A stretch of 21,447 nucleotides of DNA from CAYJEQ01 sp964369235. Lineage in GTDB: Bacteria > Bacillota > Clostridia > Oscillospirales > Ruminococcaceae. The translations under genes and the position numbers were made by a program. This document shows, piece by piece, positions 7,866 through 14,557 of the stretch; within the stretch, counting starts at the first letter, position 1, and every line of letters starts with the position of its first letter. The stretch spans positions 1 through 21,447 of the forward strand of contig CAYJEQ010000045.1 in NCBI GenBank assembly GCA_964369235.1, in the 5' to 3' direction. Below the pieces are notes generated by a model. That model was not told where the DNA came from and did not search any database. It saw only the letters and a program-made list of their open reading frames with translations.

Positions 7866-9614
7866 ATGGCTTTGCCAGAAAGTTTTATAGAAGAGTTAAA
7901 ATACCGAAGTGACATAGCCCAGACCATTTCTTCCTATGTTAATTTAAAGCGAGCTGGAAGAATGCACAAAGGCCTCTGTCCTTTTCATTCGGAGAAAAGC
8001 CCTTCTTTTACAGTGTATAACGACAGCCAGTCCTTTTATTGTTTTGGTTGTGGTGCCGGTGGAGATGTGGTTACATTTATTAAGAAGATAGAAAATCTAG
8101 AATATATTGAGGCGCTGAAATTTCTAGCAGAGAAAAATGGCATAACCTTCCCAGAACAAGGGGTGGAGGATAAAACCATTAAGCTAAAGCAAGATGTTCT
8201 TGCCATTAATCGTGAGGCTGCAAGGTTTTATTATAATAACCTTAAATCACCTCAGGGAGAAGTGGCTAAGGAATATCTCCTTAACCGAGGACTTACAGGT
8301 AAGACCATAGGAAGCTTTGGCATTGGGGTGGCTTTTGAGGCTTGGGATCATCTCTATAAACATCTTAAAGGTAAAGGTTATACAGATTATGCTATTCACA
8401 GTGCCGGACTTATTAATAGTAATAATCGTGGTGGATACTATGATGTATTTAGAAATAGAATAATATTCCCCATTATGGATTTAAGAGGGAATGTTATTGG
8501 CTTTGGTGGGAGAAATATGGGGGATAAAGGTCCTAAATATCTTAACTCCTCAGACACTCCAGCCTTTAAGAAAAGCCGAAATTTATTTGCCCTTAACTTT
8601 GCAAAGAAGTCGGTAGCTGATGGGATTATACTTGCTGAAGGCTATATGGATGTAATCGCCCTTCATCAAGGGGGATTTCCCTATTCTGTGGCTACACTGG
8701 GAACAGCCCTTACAGCTGAACAGGCTAGGATAATAGCCAGTTATACTGGTGAGGTTATTATAGCTTACGACTCAGACGAAGCTGGGGTAAAGGCAACTCA
8801 ACGAGCTATAAAACTGCTAGAGGAAACAGGGGTTAATATTAGAGTCCTTACCCTAGAAGGGGCAAAGGATCCTGATGAATATATAAAGAAGTTTGGTGCG
8901 GCTAGGTTTAAACTGCTTTTAGAAGGCAGTGCAGGTAGCACCGACTATGGTATAGAAAAGCTAAAGAAGAAATACAATCTACAAACTAGCGAAGGCAAGG
9001 TTAATTTCATTAAGGAGTTCTGTGTTTATATAGGACAGCTTAACTCCCCAGTGGAAAGGGATATATATATATCCAAAATTGCTAGTCAGCTAGAGGTGGA
9101 CAAGCAGGCTTTAAAGGAGCAGGTTGCCACAGCTGTTAAGCGCAAAACCAGACAACAACGGTATGAGAGGGATAATTCCCTACAGCTGTATAATCAGCCA
9201 GTAGATCCTAGAAAAGATCCACAGCGCAGTAAATTTTTAAAATATGCAGTGGCAGAGGATAAACTCCTAGGGGCGCTGATAAAAAATCCCGATTACTATG
9301 ACAGGTTAAAGGATTTATTACAGCCTAAGGATTTTCTCACCGATAAGAATAGAGAGATATTAGAGATAATCTATAGTAGATTATCCAGTGGACAATCGGC
9401 AACTATGATGGACATAGCCCCTTTGTTACAGGAGGATCAACTAGGTCATATAAGTGGAGTGGTTGCCTCAGTGTGGGAGATGGATATTACACTGGAGGAA
9501 GCTATTGACTACACACAGCGTATTAAAGAATACGACAATATGAGTGATCCTAATAATATTGTACAGCAGTCAGAAGAAGATATATTAAAATACATACAGG
9601 GGCTAAAGAAATAG
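7866..9614 (+). CDS. dnaG: DNA primase DnaG
   Basis: DnaG lays down RNA primers for lagging-strand replication, working with the replicative helicase. This 582-residue protein has the CHC2 zinc ribbon (C38, H41, C59, C62), the primase core, and a TOPRIM domain with EGYMD (259-263) and YDSDEAG (301-307) as metal-binding acidic motifs. A C-terminal helicase-binding region follows (about 445-582). Length is typical. The ATG at 7866 follows AAAGGAAG; an ATG 5 nt upstream is out of frame. It ends 21 nt before rpoD, forming the macromolecular-synthesis pair seen in most Firmicutes, here with dgt in front instead of rpsU. Confidence 0.97.
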   Translation: MALPESFIEELKYRSDIAQTISSYVNLKRAGRMHKGLCPFHSEKSPSFTVYNDSQSFYCFGCGAGGDVVTFIKKIENLEYIEALKFLAEKNGITFPEQGVEDKTIKLKQDVLAINREAARFYYNNLKSPQGEVAKEYLLNRGLTGKTIGSFGIGVAFEAWDHLYKHLKGKGYTDYAIHSAGLINSNNRGGYYDVFRNRIIFPIMDLRGNVIGFGGRNMGDKGPKYLNSSDTPAFKKSRNLFALNFAKKSVADGIILAEGYMDVIALHQGGFPYSVATLGTALTAEQARIIASYTGEVIIAYDSDEAGVKATQRAIKLLEETGVNIRVLTLEGAKDPDEYIKKFGAARFKLLLEGSAGSTDYGIEKLKKKYNLQTSEGKVNFIKEFCVYIGQLNSPVERDIYISKIASQLEVDKQALKEQVATAVKRKTRQQRYERDNSLQLYNQPVDPRKDPQRSKFLKYAVAEDKLLGALIKNPDYYDRLKDLLQPKDFLTDKNREILEIIYSRLSSGQSATMMDIAPLLQEDQLGHISGVVASVWEMDITLEEAIDYTQRIKEYDNMSDPNNIVQQSEEDILKYIQGLKK

Positions 9615-9635
9615 CTCTATACAGGAGGATTAAAA

Positions 9636-10724
9636 GTGGCTACAGAAAACAAAAAGAATGTATTAGCAGATCTAATTGAACAGGGTAAGCAGAAAGGTAA
9701 GCTGACTACTAAGGAGCTTAATGACGCATTAGAAGAGATGGATTTTGATGTAGAACAGCTTGAGCAGTTCCATGAAGTGTTAGAAAGCAATAATATTGAG
9801 ATAATCGAGGATTTAGCTACAGCTGCTGATGAGCTGTTTACCATGCCTAAGCTGGATCCACAGGATTTAGAGGTATCTCTATCTGCTGAGGGTATTAGCA
9901 TTGATGACCCAGTTAAGGTATATCTTAAAGAGATTGGTAGAGTAACTCTACTAAGCTCTGAGGAAGAAATTGACCTTGCTACAAGAATGTCCCAAGGTGA
10001 TCTGAAAGCAAGAAAAAGACTAGCTGAGGCAAATCTAAGACTTGTTGTAAGTATTGCTAAGAGATATGTTGGTAGAGGGATGCAGTTTTTAGATCTAATT
10101 CAGGAAGGTAATCTAGGTCTTATTAAGGCTGTTGAGAAGTTTGACCATACTAAAGGGTTTAAGTTCTCCACCTATGCTACATGGTGGATTAGACAGGCTA
10201 TTACCAGAGCTATTGCCGATCAGGCAAGAACAATTCGTATACCTGTACATATGGTAGAAACTATTAATAAGGTTAAAAAGGTAAGCTCCCAGCTACTACA
10301 CAAAAATGGTCATGATCCATCTGCTGAGGAAATTGCAGCTGAGATTGATATGAGTGTAGATAAGGTTAGAGAGATTATGAGGGTGGCACAGGAGCCAGTT
10401 TCCCTAGAAACTCCTATTGGTGAGGAAGAAGATAGCCACCTAGGTGACTTTATTGAAGATGCTGATGCACCAGCACCGGCAGAAGCAGCTTCCCACACTA
10501 TGCTAAAAGAGCAGTTAAGTGAGGTACTACAAACTCTTACCGAAAGAGAAGAAAGAGTACTAAGACTGCGTTTTGGTTTAGCTGATGGCAAGAGCAGAAC
10601 CCTAGAAGAAGTTGGTAAAGAATTTAATGTAACTAGAGAGCGTATCCGTCAGATTGAAGCTAAGGCACTTAGAAAACTAAGACATCCTAGCAGATCCAAA
10701 AAACTAAAGGATTACCTAGATTAA
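9636..10724 (+). CDS. rpoD: RNA polymerase primary sigma factor (SigA/RpoD)
   Basis: This is the housekeeping sigma-70 factor, 362 residues, directing RNA polymerase to vegetative promoters. Region 1.1 is about residues 5-75, region 1.2 begins at DPVKVYLKEIG (91-101), region 2 covers about 125-205 with the -10 recognition helix (TWWIRQAITRAIADQARTIR, 182-201), region 3 is about 207-280, and region 4 (about 290-355) holds the -35-binding helix-turn-helix (TLEEVGKEFNVTRERIRQIE). The start is GTG, set by AGGAGG at 9623-9628, 7 nt upstream; no ATG fits. It follows dnaG by 21 nt and is likely cotranscribed with it. Confidence 0.97.
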   Translation: MATENKKNVLADLIEQGKQKGKLTTKELNDALEEMDFDVEQLEQFHEVLESNNIEIIEDLATAADELFTMPKLDPQDLEVSLSAEGISIDDPVKVYLKEIGRVTLLSSEEEIDLATRMSQGDLKARKRLAEANLRLVVSIAKRYVGRGMQFLDLIQEGNLGLIKAVEKFDHTKGFKFSTYATWWIRQAITRAIADQARTIRIPVHMVETINKVKKVSSQLLHKNGHDPSAEEIAAEIDMSVDKVREIMRVAQEPVSLETPIGEEEDSHLGDFIEDADAPAPAEAASHTMLKEQLSEVLQTLTEREERVLRLRFGLADGKSRTLEEVGKEFNVTRERIRQIEAKALRKLRHPSRSKKLKDYLD

Positions 10725-10742
10725 TAGGTTATATATCAATTG

Positions 10743-10786
10743 TTGGGGTGCCTTCCCTGGCCGACGGTGAGGGAAATCCCCCCCAA
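10743..10786. repeat. GC-rich two-step hairpin after rpoD
   Basis: TTGGGG (10743-10748) pairs with CCCCAA (10781-10786), and inside it TTCCCT (10753-10758) pairs with AGGGAA (10770-10775). The element is far more GC-rich than its surroundings. It is followed by A, not T, on the + strand, and on the minus strand the T-run comes before the stem, so it is not an ordinary intrinsic terminator in either direction. Confidence 0.55.
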
Positions 10787-10855
10787 AAAATTTAAACAAC
10801 AATTTGTTAAAAAACCAATAATAAAAATAAAAAACTATATATAATCTTATAGCAT

Positions 10856-10885
10856 AAATCCCCCTGCTTTGTTGCAGGGGGATTT
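10856..10885 (+). terminator. Bidirectional terminator between rpoD and catA-like gene
   Basis: A perfect 12-bp stem (10856-10867/10874-10885, core CCCCCTGC) with a TTTGTT loop lies between convergent genes. It sits 13 nt beyond the stop of the minus-strand acetyltransferase gene. Its A/T flanks supply T-rich ends in both directions, so it can end both transcripts. Confidence 0.8.
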
Positions 10886-10898
10886 ATTGTATATATGG

Positions 10899-11540
10899 TT
10901 ATAACTGAAATTCATCTATAAATTCCTGTAGCTGATTTACAAATCTTGATAGGTGAAAACCATCACATACACTGTGATGTACCTGTATGGCAAGGGGGAT
11001 TAAGGTTTTACCATGGCTATTAAAATACTTCCCCAGTGTAAATATAGGCAGAAGATAATCATAGCCTTTTTGTAGATTTAAGTTAAACCCTGTAAAACTA
11101 GCCCAAGGTATCATAGAAACGCTAAATATATTTGGCTGTGGTAAAGCTTTGGTAATCTTGTAATTACCTCCATACTCTGACAGGTCCTTATGATAGCTTT
11201 TTACAAACTCATTAAAATCACTGGTGTAGCTAGTCCATATATTAGTGATGGTTTCGCTATCACTGTGAAATACACTGTAACTAGGATTACTATAGCTGTA
11301 GTATCCCAGATTTTTATCACTGTCAAAATCCATTCTAAATTCCTTATGGCTATTTACCATATAGGATATGCAGTATAAAATACTAGGGAAAAATTTTATA
11401 CCTGTTCTTTGGGTTTCCTGTAAAAGCTTAGTTATATCTAGGTTAACAGTCATACTATAGGTACAGGGTATATTATTAAGGTAGTTATTATAGCTATCTT
11501 TTCTTGTCCAGTTTTCCATATCTATTTTTATAAATTCCAT
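10899..11540 (-). CDS. CatA-like chloramphenicol/xenobiotic O-acetyltransferase
   Basis: This 213-residue protein matches classical type-A chloramphenicol acetyltransferases, trimeric cytoplasmic enzymes that transfer acetyl from acetyl-CoA to the 3-hydroxyl of chloramphenicol. The catalytic motif HHSVCDG places the general-base histidine at H189 and its aspartate at D193. The oxyanion-site serine is S148 in NIFSVSMIPWASFTGFNL. GKYFNSHGKTLIPLAIQVHH matches the usual C-terminal core. Length is normal. No key residue is missing, but many chromosomal homologues have untested substrates, so resistance is not proven. It starts 32 nt after the antiporter stop, with AGAAAGGC (11552-11559) as ribosome site, and should be the second gene of the attenuated operon. 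Confidence 0.87.
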   Translation of the reverse strand: MEFIKIDMENWTRKDSYNNYLNNIPCTYSMTVNLDITKLLQETQRTGIKFFPSILYCISYMVNSHKEFRMDFDSDKNLGYYSYSNPSYSVFHSDSETITNIWTSYTSDFNEFVKSYHKDLSEYGGNYKITKALPQPNIFSVSMIPWASFTGFNLNLQKGYDYLLPIFTLGKYFNSHGKTLIPLAIQVHHSVCDGFHLSRFVNQLQEFIDEFQL

Positions 11541-11572
11541 ATTGTAATAATGCCTTTCTAAAAGTCGATGTT

Positions 11573-12748
11573 TTAGCTATCAAAAAGTTTAGGGGTTAGT
11601 TTATCCATTAGCATTGCCCCTATTGGTGCTGTAATTAGTATAGTCACCACCGACATAGACAGAATAAGCTCCCCAGAGGCAAGACCCATTGTTAGAGGTA
11701 TACCTCCTATGGCTGCCTGTACTGTGGCTTTAGGGCAGTAGGACACTATGGCGAAAAGTTTATGGGACTTAGGGAGATTGCTAGGCTTTAGAGATAGATA
11801 TATCCCCAAAGCTCTTACTAGATTTACTGCCATTAGTAGCACTATAGCTGACACTCCCATAGCAAGGGCGTAGTTTACATCTATTAAAGCACCTACTAAC
11901 ACAAATAAAAATATCTGTGCCCCCTCCCATAGAGAGCGATATACCTTAGTTAAATCACTGGTTAGGGTAGGGTTTGATACCTTTACAGCAAAGCCCATTG
12001 CCATTACCCCAATAAGCCCTGAATAGGGGATAATAGGTTTTATACTTTCTTCCAGTGCAACTAGTACAAAGGAGGTTGCCAGTAACATCATTGCAGAAAG
12101 GGTGGTGTGGAGATTTAATTTATCTAAGGATATAGCCATGATTTTTCCTAGGGTAAATCCAATAATAATCCCCAGTATTATAGATACAGGTATAAGTATT
12201 ATGGAGATAGGGGTTATTTCCTGTCCTGATAGTAAATCTAACACACTGTAAAAAAGTATAATAACCAGTACATCATCTGCCGAGGCTGCTGTCATTATCA
12301 TCTGTGGTATTGATTTATCCTTTACTCTTTTATCATTTATTAGGGATATCATTTTAGGTACTATTACTGCTGGGGACACTGCTGCAATAACCGTTCCCAG
12401 TAAGGCTGCTTCTATTATACTGCACCCAAATATTATAGGGGCAAATATCATACTAGCCACTATCTCAAAAAAAGCAGGCATAAAACAAAGCAGCCCTGTA
12501 GAAAGCCCTGTTTTTCTAAGAATAGATATATCCATACTAAGTCCAGCCCTTGTAAGTATAATAATTAAGGCAATCTGTCTTAAAGTAGGGGACAGTTCAT
12601 ATATACTGCTGTCCAGCCCATTTAGTAGAGAGGGGGAGAGGAGTATACCTCCTATTAACATACCTATTAGTGGAGGAAGTTTAAGTAGGTTGGCTAGTTT
12701 ACCTAGGCTTATTCCCACTATTAAAATTATAGCTAATCCAAGTAACAT
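11573..12748 (-). CDS. Cation:proton antiporter (CPA family)
   Basis: This 391-residue, very hydrophobic protein resembles CPA-type sodium or potassium/proton antiporters, with about 12 predicted membrane helices. Family-like features are the start LAIILIVGISLGKLANLLKL, LTRAGLSMD (65-73), the broken-helix segment AAVSPAVIVP (122-131) and the paired acidic residues SADD (156-159), the likely cation/proton-binding aspartates D158/D159. There is no C-terminal regulatory domain such as TrkA-N. It exchanges monovalent cations for protons in the family; the ion here is unknown. The ATG follows GAAAGGA by 8 nt. An intrinsic terminator lies 25 nt before the start, so expression seems to depend on read-through. 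The acetyltransferase gene follows. Confidence 0.87.
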   Translation of the reverse strand: MLLGLAIILIVGISLGKLANLLKLPPLIGMLIGGILLSPSLLNGLDSSIYELSPTLRQIALIIILTRAGLSMDISILRKTGLSTGLLCFMPAFFEIVASMIFAPIIFGCSIIEAALLGTVIAAVSPAVIVPKMISLINDKRVKDKSIPQMIMTAASADDVLVIILFYSVLDLLSGQEITPISIILIPVSIILGIIIGFTLGKIMAISLDKLNLHTTLSAMMLLATSFVLVALEESIKPIIPYSGLIGVMAMGFAVKVSNPTLTSDLTKVYRSLWEGAQIFLFVLVGALIDVNYALAMGVSAIVLLMAVNLVRALGIYLSLKPSNLPKSHKLFAIVSYCPKATVQAAIGGIPLTMGLASGELILSMSVVTILITAPIGAMLMDKLTPKLFDS

Positions 12749-12773
12749 AGTATCATTCCTTTCGGTGGATTAC

Positions 12774-12815
12774 AAAAAAGCTGATGGCACTGCCTTAGGG
12801 GCATAAGTCATCAGC
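12774..12815 (-). terminator. Intrinsic terminator in antiporter leader (attenuator)
   Basis: Read on the minus strand, GCTGATG (12815-12809) pairs with CATCAGC (12786-12780), with an inner TGCC/GGCA stem, and is followed directly by TTTTTTG (12779-12773). Only 25 nt separate the T-run from the antiporter ATG, and these hold the ribosome site. No promoter fits between them, so antiporter transcripts must pass this site. It may also end dinB transcripts. Confidence 0.82.
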
Positions 12816-12883
12816 AATATTATTAAATATATAGGGTTGGGGAAAATAACATTCCCTTTATTAAAATTCCTTACTAATAAAAG

Positions 12884-12910
12884 TTTATACCATTATATAG
12901 CATATGTCAA
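12884..12910 (-). promoter_or_regulatory. Promoter of antiporter-acetyltransferase operon
   Basis: On the minus strand a perfect TTGACA (12910-12905) precedes TATAAA (12889-12884), with TGG just before it as an extended -10. The spacer is 15 nt; a 17-nt reading gives TAAACT as the -10. Transcription would start near 12877, giving a leader of about 100 nt up to the end of the terminator at 12774. Confidence 0.65.
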
Positions 12911-12972
12911 GGGGAAGATGGATATAAGGGCAGTATGGTATAAATATTCCTTGAAACTTTCTTTCAAACTAA

Positions 12973-14211
12973 TCACTTCCCTGTAAAGTTAGGCATATGT
13001 ATATCCTCGGTTGTATTAAACTTAGGCATAAGGGAGGGTAGCATTAGGCTACCTCTTTTTATTGAGCTTTTGCCGAATTTATCCCTTATGTTATCTATGC
13101 TATCCTCTAGCTTTCTTCTTTTGTCCTCTTTGCTGTGATCCACAAAGAAGTTAAGCTGTTTACCACTGTCACTATTATATATGTGGATAGCCCTTACCCC
13201 TAAAGCCCTAATATTATTTTCCCATTTCCAGTGTTTTAGTAGTAGTGCTATGGCTGAGTTTGATATTATATGGGTGTCACAGGTGGGAGAGAGGAATTTA
13301 TCTGTTTGTTCCTGTACACAAAAGTGAGGATCCTTTACATAGAGGGAAATTCCTCCACAGAGGAGATTATCCTTTCGCAGGCGACTGGCTACCTTTTCGC
13401 TAAGGGCTAGTATAACCTGATTAGCTTCCTCTATAGTAGATAAATCCTTTACACAGGTAGTGGAATTACCTACACTTTTTGCCTCGGAGATAAAATCCTG
13501 ATGGGCAACAGCTGTATTGTCATAACCGTTGCACCACTGCCACAGCTTAAAACCATTCTTGCCAAAATGCTTCTCCATATACTGAGGATTACACTGGGCA
13601 ATATCCCCTATGGTATAAATCCCCACCGACTTAAACCTATTATAGGTGGAGCGTCCTACACCCATCATGTCACAGGCTGGTAGGTGCCATAGCTTTTCCT
13701 TAAAATTCTCCCTAGTAATTACCGATACTGCGTCAGGTTTTTTTAGGTCACTGCCCATTTTGGCAAAAATCTTATTATAGCTTACCCCAACAGAGATGGT
13801 AATGCCGTATTTGGCTTTTACTTCTTTTCTAATACGGTGGGCAATCTCCTCCCCACTGCCAAAAAGTAAGGTGCTACCTGTTATGTCCAGCCAACATTCG
13901 TCAATGCCAAAGGGCTCAACTAAATCAGTATACTGCTTATATATATCCGACACCAAACCACTGTAGATATAGTATTCCTTATAGTGAGGGGAAACTACCA
14001 CTAGTTTAGGGGATTTCTGCATGGCTTGCCAGATGGTTTCCCCAGTTTTTACACCGTGGTTCTTGGCTATTTGATTTTTTGCCAGTACAATACCATGGCG
14101 ATTTTTTGCACTGCCACATACAGCCACAGGAATATCCCTAAGGCTTGGGTTTAACATACATTCCACCGAAGCATAGAAATTATTTAAATCACAGTGAAGC
14201 ATAACACTCAT
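12973..14211 (-). CDS. dinB: Y-family DNA polymerase (DinB/Pol IV-like)
   Basis: This 412-residue protein is a Y-family translesion polymerase. The catalytic acids are D8 (HCDLNNFYASVE) and D104/E105 (GIDECWLD). Y13 sits at the steric-gate position. The fingers/palm segment VGVSYNKIFAKMGSDLKKPD (about 141-160) and a thumb helix-hairpin-helix (MMGVGRSTYNRF, 182-193) follow, then the little-finger domain. QLNFF at 352-356 fits a sliding-clamp-binding motif. The C-terminal tail after it is longer than in E. coli DinB. The start ATG follows GGAGGGG by 5 nt. The promoter is overlapped by a LexA-like box, pointing to SOS control. It could equally be called a UmuC-like polymerase of the Gram-positive type. 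Confidence 0.92.
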   Translation of the reverse strand: MSVMLHCDLNNFYASVECMLNPSLRDIPVAVCGSAKNRHGIVLAKNQIAKNHGVKTGETIWQAMQKSPKLVVVSPHYKEYYIYSGLVSDIYKQYTDLVEPFGIDECWLDITGSTLLFGSGEEIAHRIRKEVKAKYGITISVGVSYNKIFAKMGSDLKKPDAVSVITRENFKEKLWHLPACDMMGVGRSTYNRFKSVGIYTIGDIAQCNPQYMEKHFGKNGFKLWQWCNGYDNTAVAHQDFISEAKSVGNSTTCVKDLSTIEEANQVILALSEKVASRLRKDNLLCGGISLYVKDPHFCVQEQTDKFLSPTCDTHIISNSAIALLLKHWKWENNIRALGVRAIHIYNSDSGKQLNFFVDHSKEDKRRKLEDSIDNIRDKFGKSSIKRGSLMLPSLMPKFNTTEDIHMPNFTGK

Positions 14212-14240
14212 GGTAACCCCTCCTACATTAATATATACCT

Positions 14241-14269
14241 ATTATACACGAACATATATTCTTTGTAAA
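14241..14269 (-). promoter_or_regulatory. dinB promoter with LexA-like SOS box
   Basis: On the minus strand TTTACA (14269-14264) and TATAAT (14246-14241) are exactly 17 nt apart. The spacer contains a near-palindrome that reads CGAACATATATTCT on the + strand (14249-14262), two mismatches from the Gram-positive LexA consensus form CGAACnnnnGTTCG. LexA bound here would block RNA polymerase. Confidence 0.7.
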
Positions 14270-14363
14270 GGGGTGGATTTTGTAAAAAAGTCAGATAAAC
14301 AGGGGGAAATACAGGGATAAGGTAACAATGTTTTTAGTGGATATAGTATAGTCATTAGAGGGT

Positions 14364-14448
14364 TTTACATCTGTTAGTTACCTATTATAACAAAATTGTA
14401 ACTTTTTTATTCATTTGTGTTGCTATTGATACCTAATAATGGTAAACT
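14364..14448 (+). promoter_or_regulatory. Candidate promoters of the GGDEF gene
   Basis: Two + strand candidates lie in the 14212-14557 gap. The first is TTTACA (14364-14369), 16 nt, TATAAC (14386-14391). The second is TTGCTA (14420-14425), 17 nt, TAAACT (14443-14448) with an extended TGG. The rest of this gap holds only the dinB control region and no gene. Confidence 0.4.
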
Positions 14449-14557
14449 GTTCAGTGGAAGAGAGAGTAAAATAAAACTACCAATATGGGGTAGTTGGATA
14501 ATTATAGTAATAATTCTAACCTAGATGATTATTTACAGGATGAAAGAAGAGAAAGAC

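Noticed and set aside
7727..7927. 66-codon minus-strand frame across the dgt-dnaG gap
   Set aside because: It is built from the inverted repeats and the dnaG start, with no ribosome site or family resemblance.
12774..12877. Known fluoride (crcB) riboswitch in the antiporter leader
   Set aside because: GGGA-ATG...TCCC, CAAC and GCTGATGAC look alike, but the loop-to-3' pseudoknot that defines the class cannot form with these bases.
14525..14557. Earlier start of the GGDEF protein (MIIYRMKEEKD)
   Set aside because: No ribosome site precedes 14525; the ATG at 14558 has AAGAAGAG at proper spacing and gives a normal membrane-protein start.
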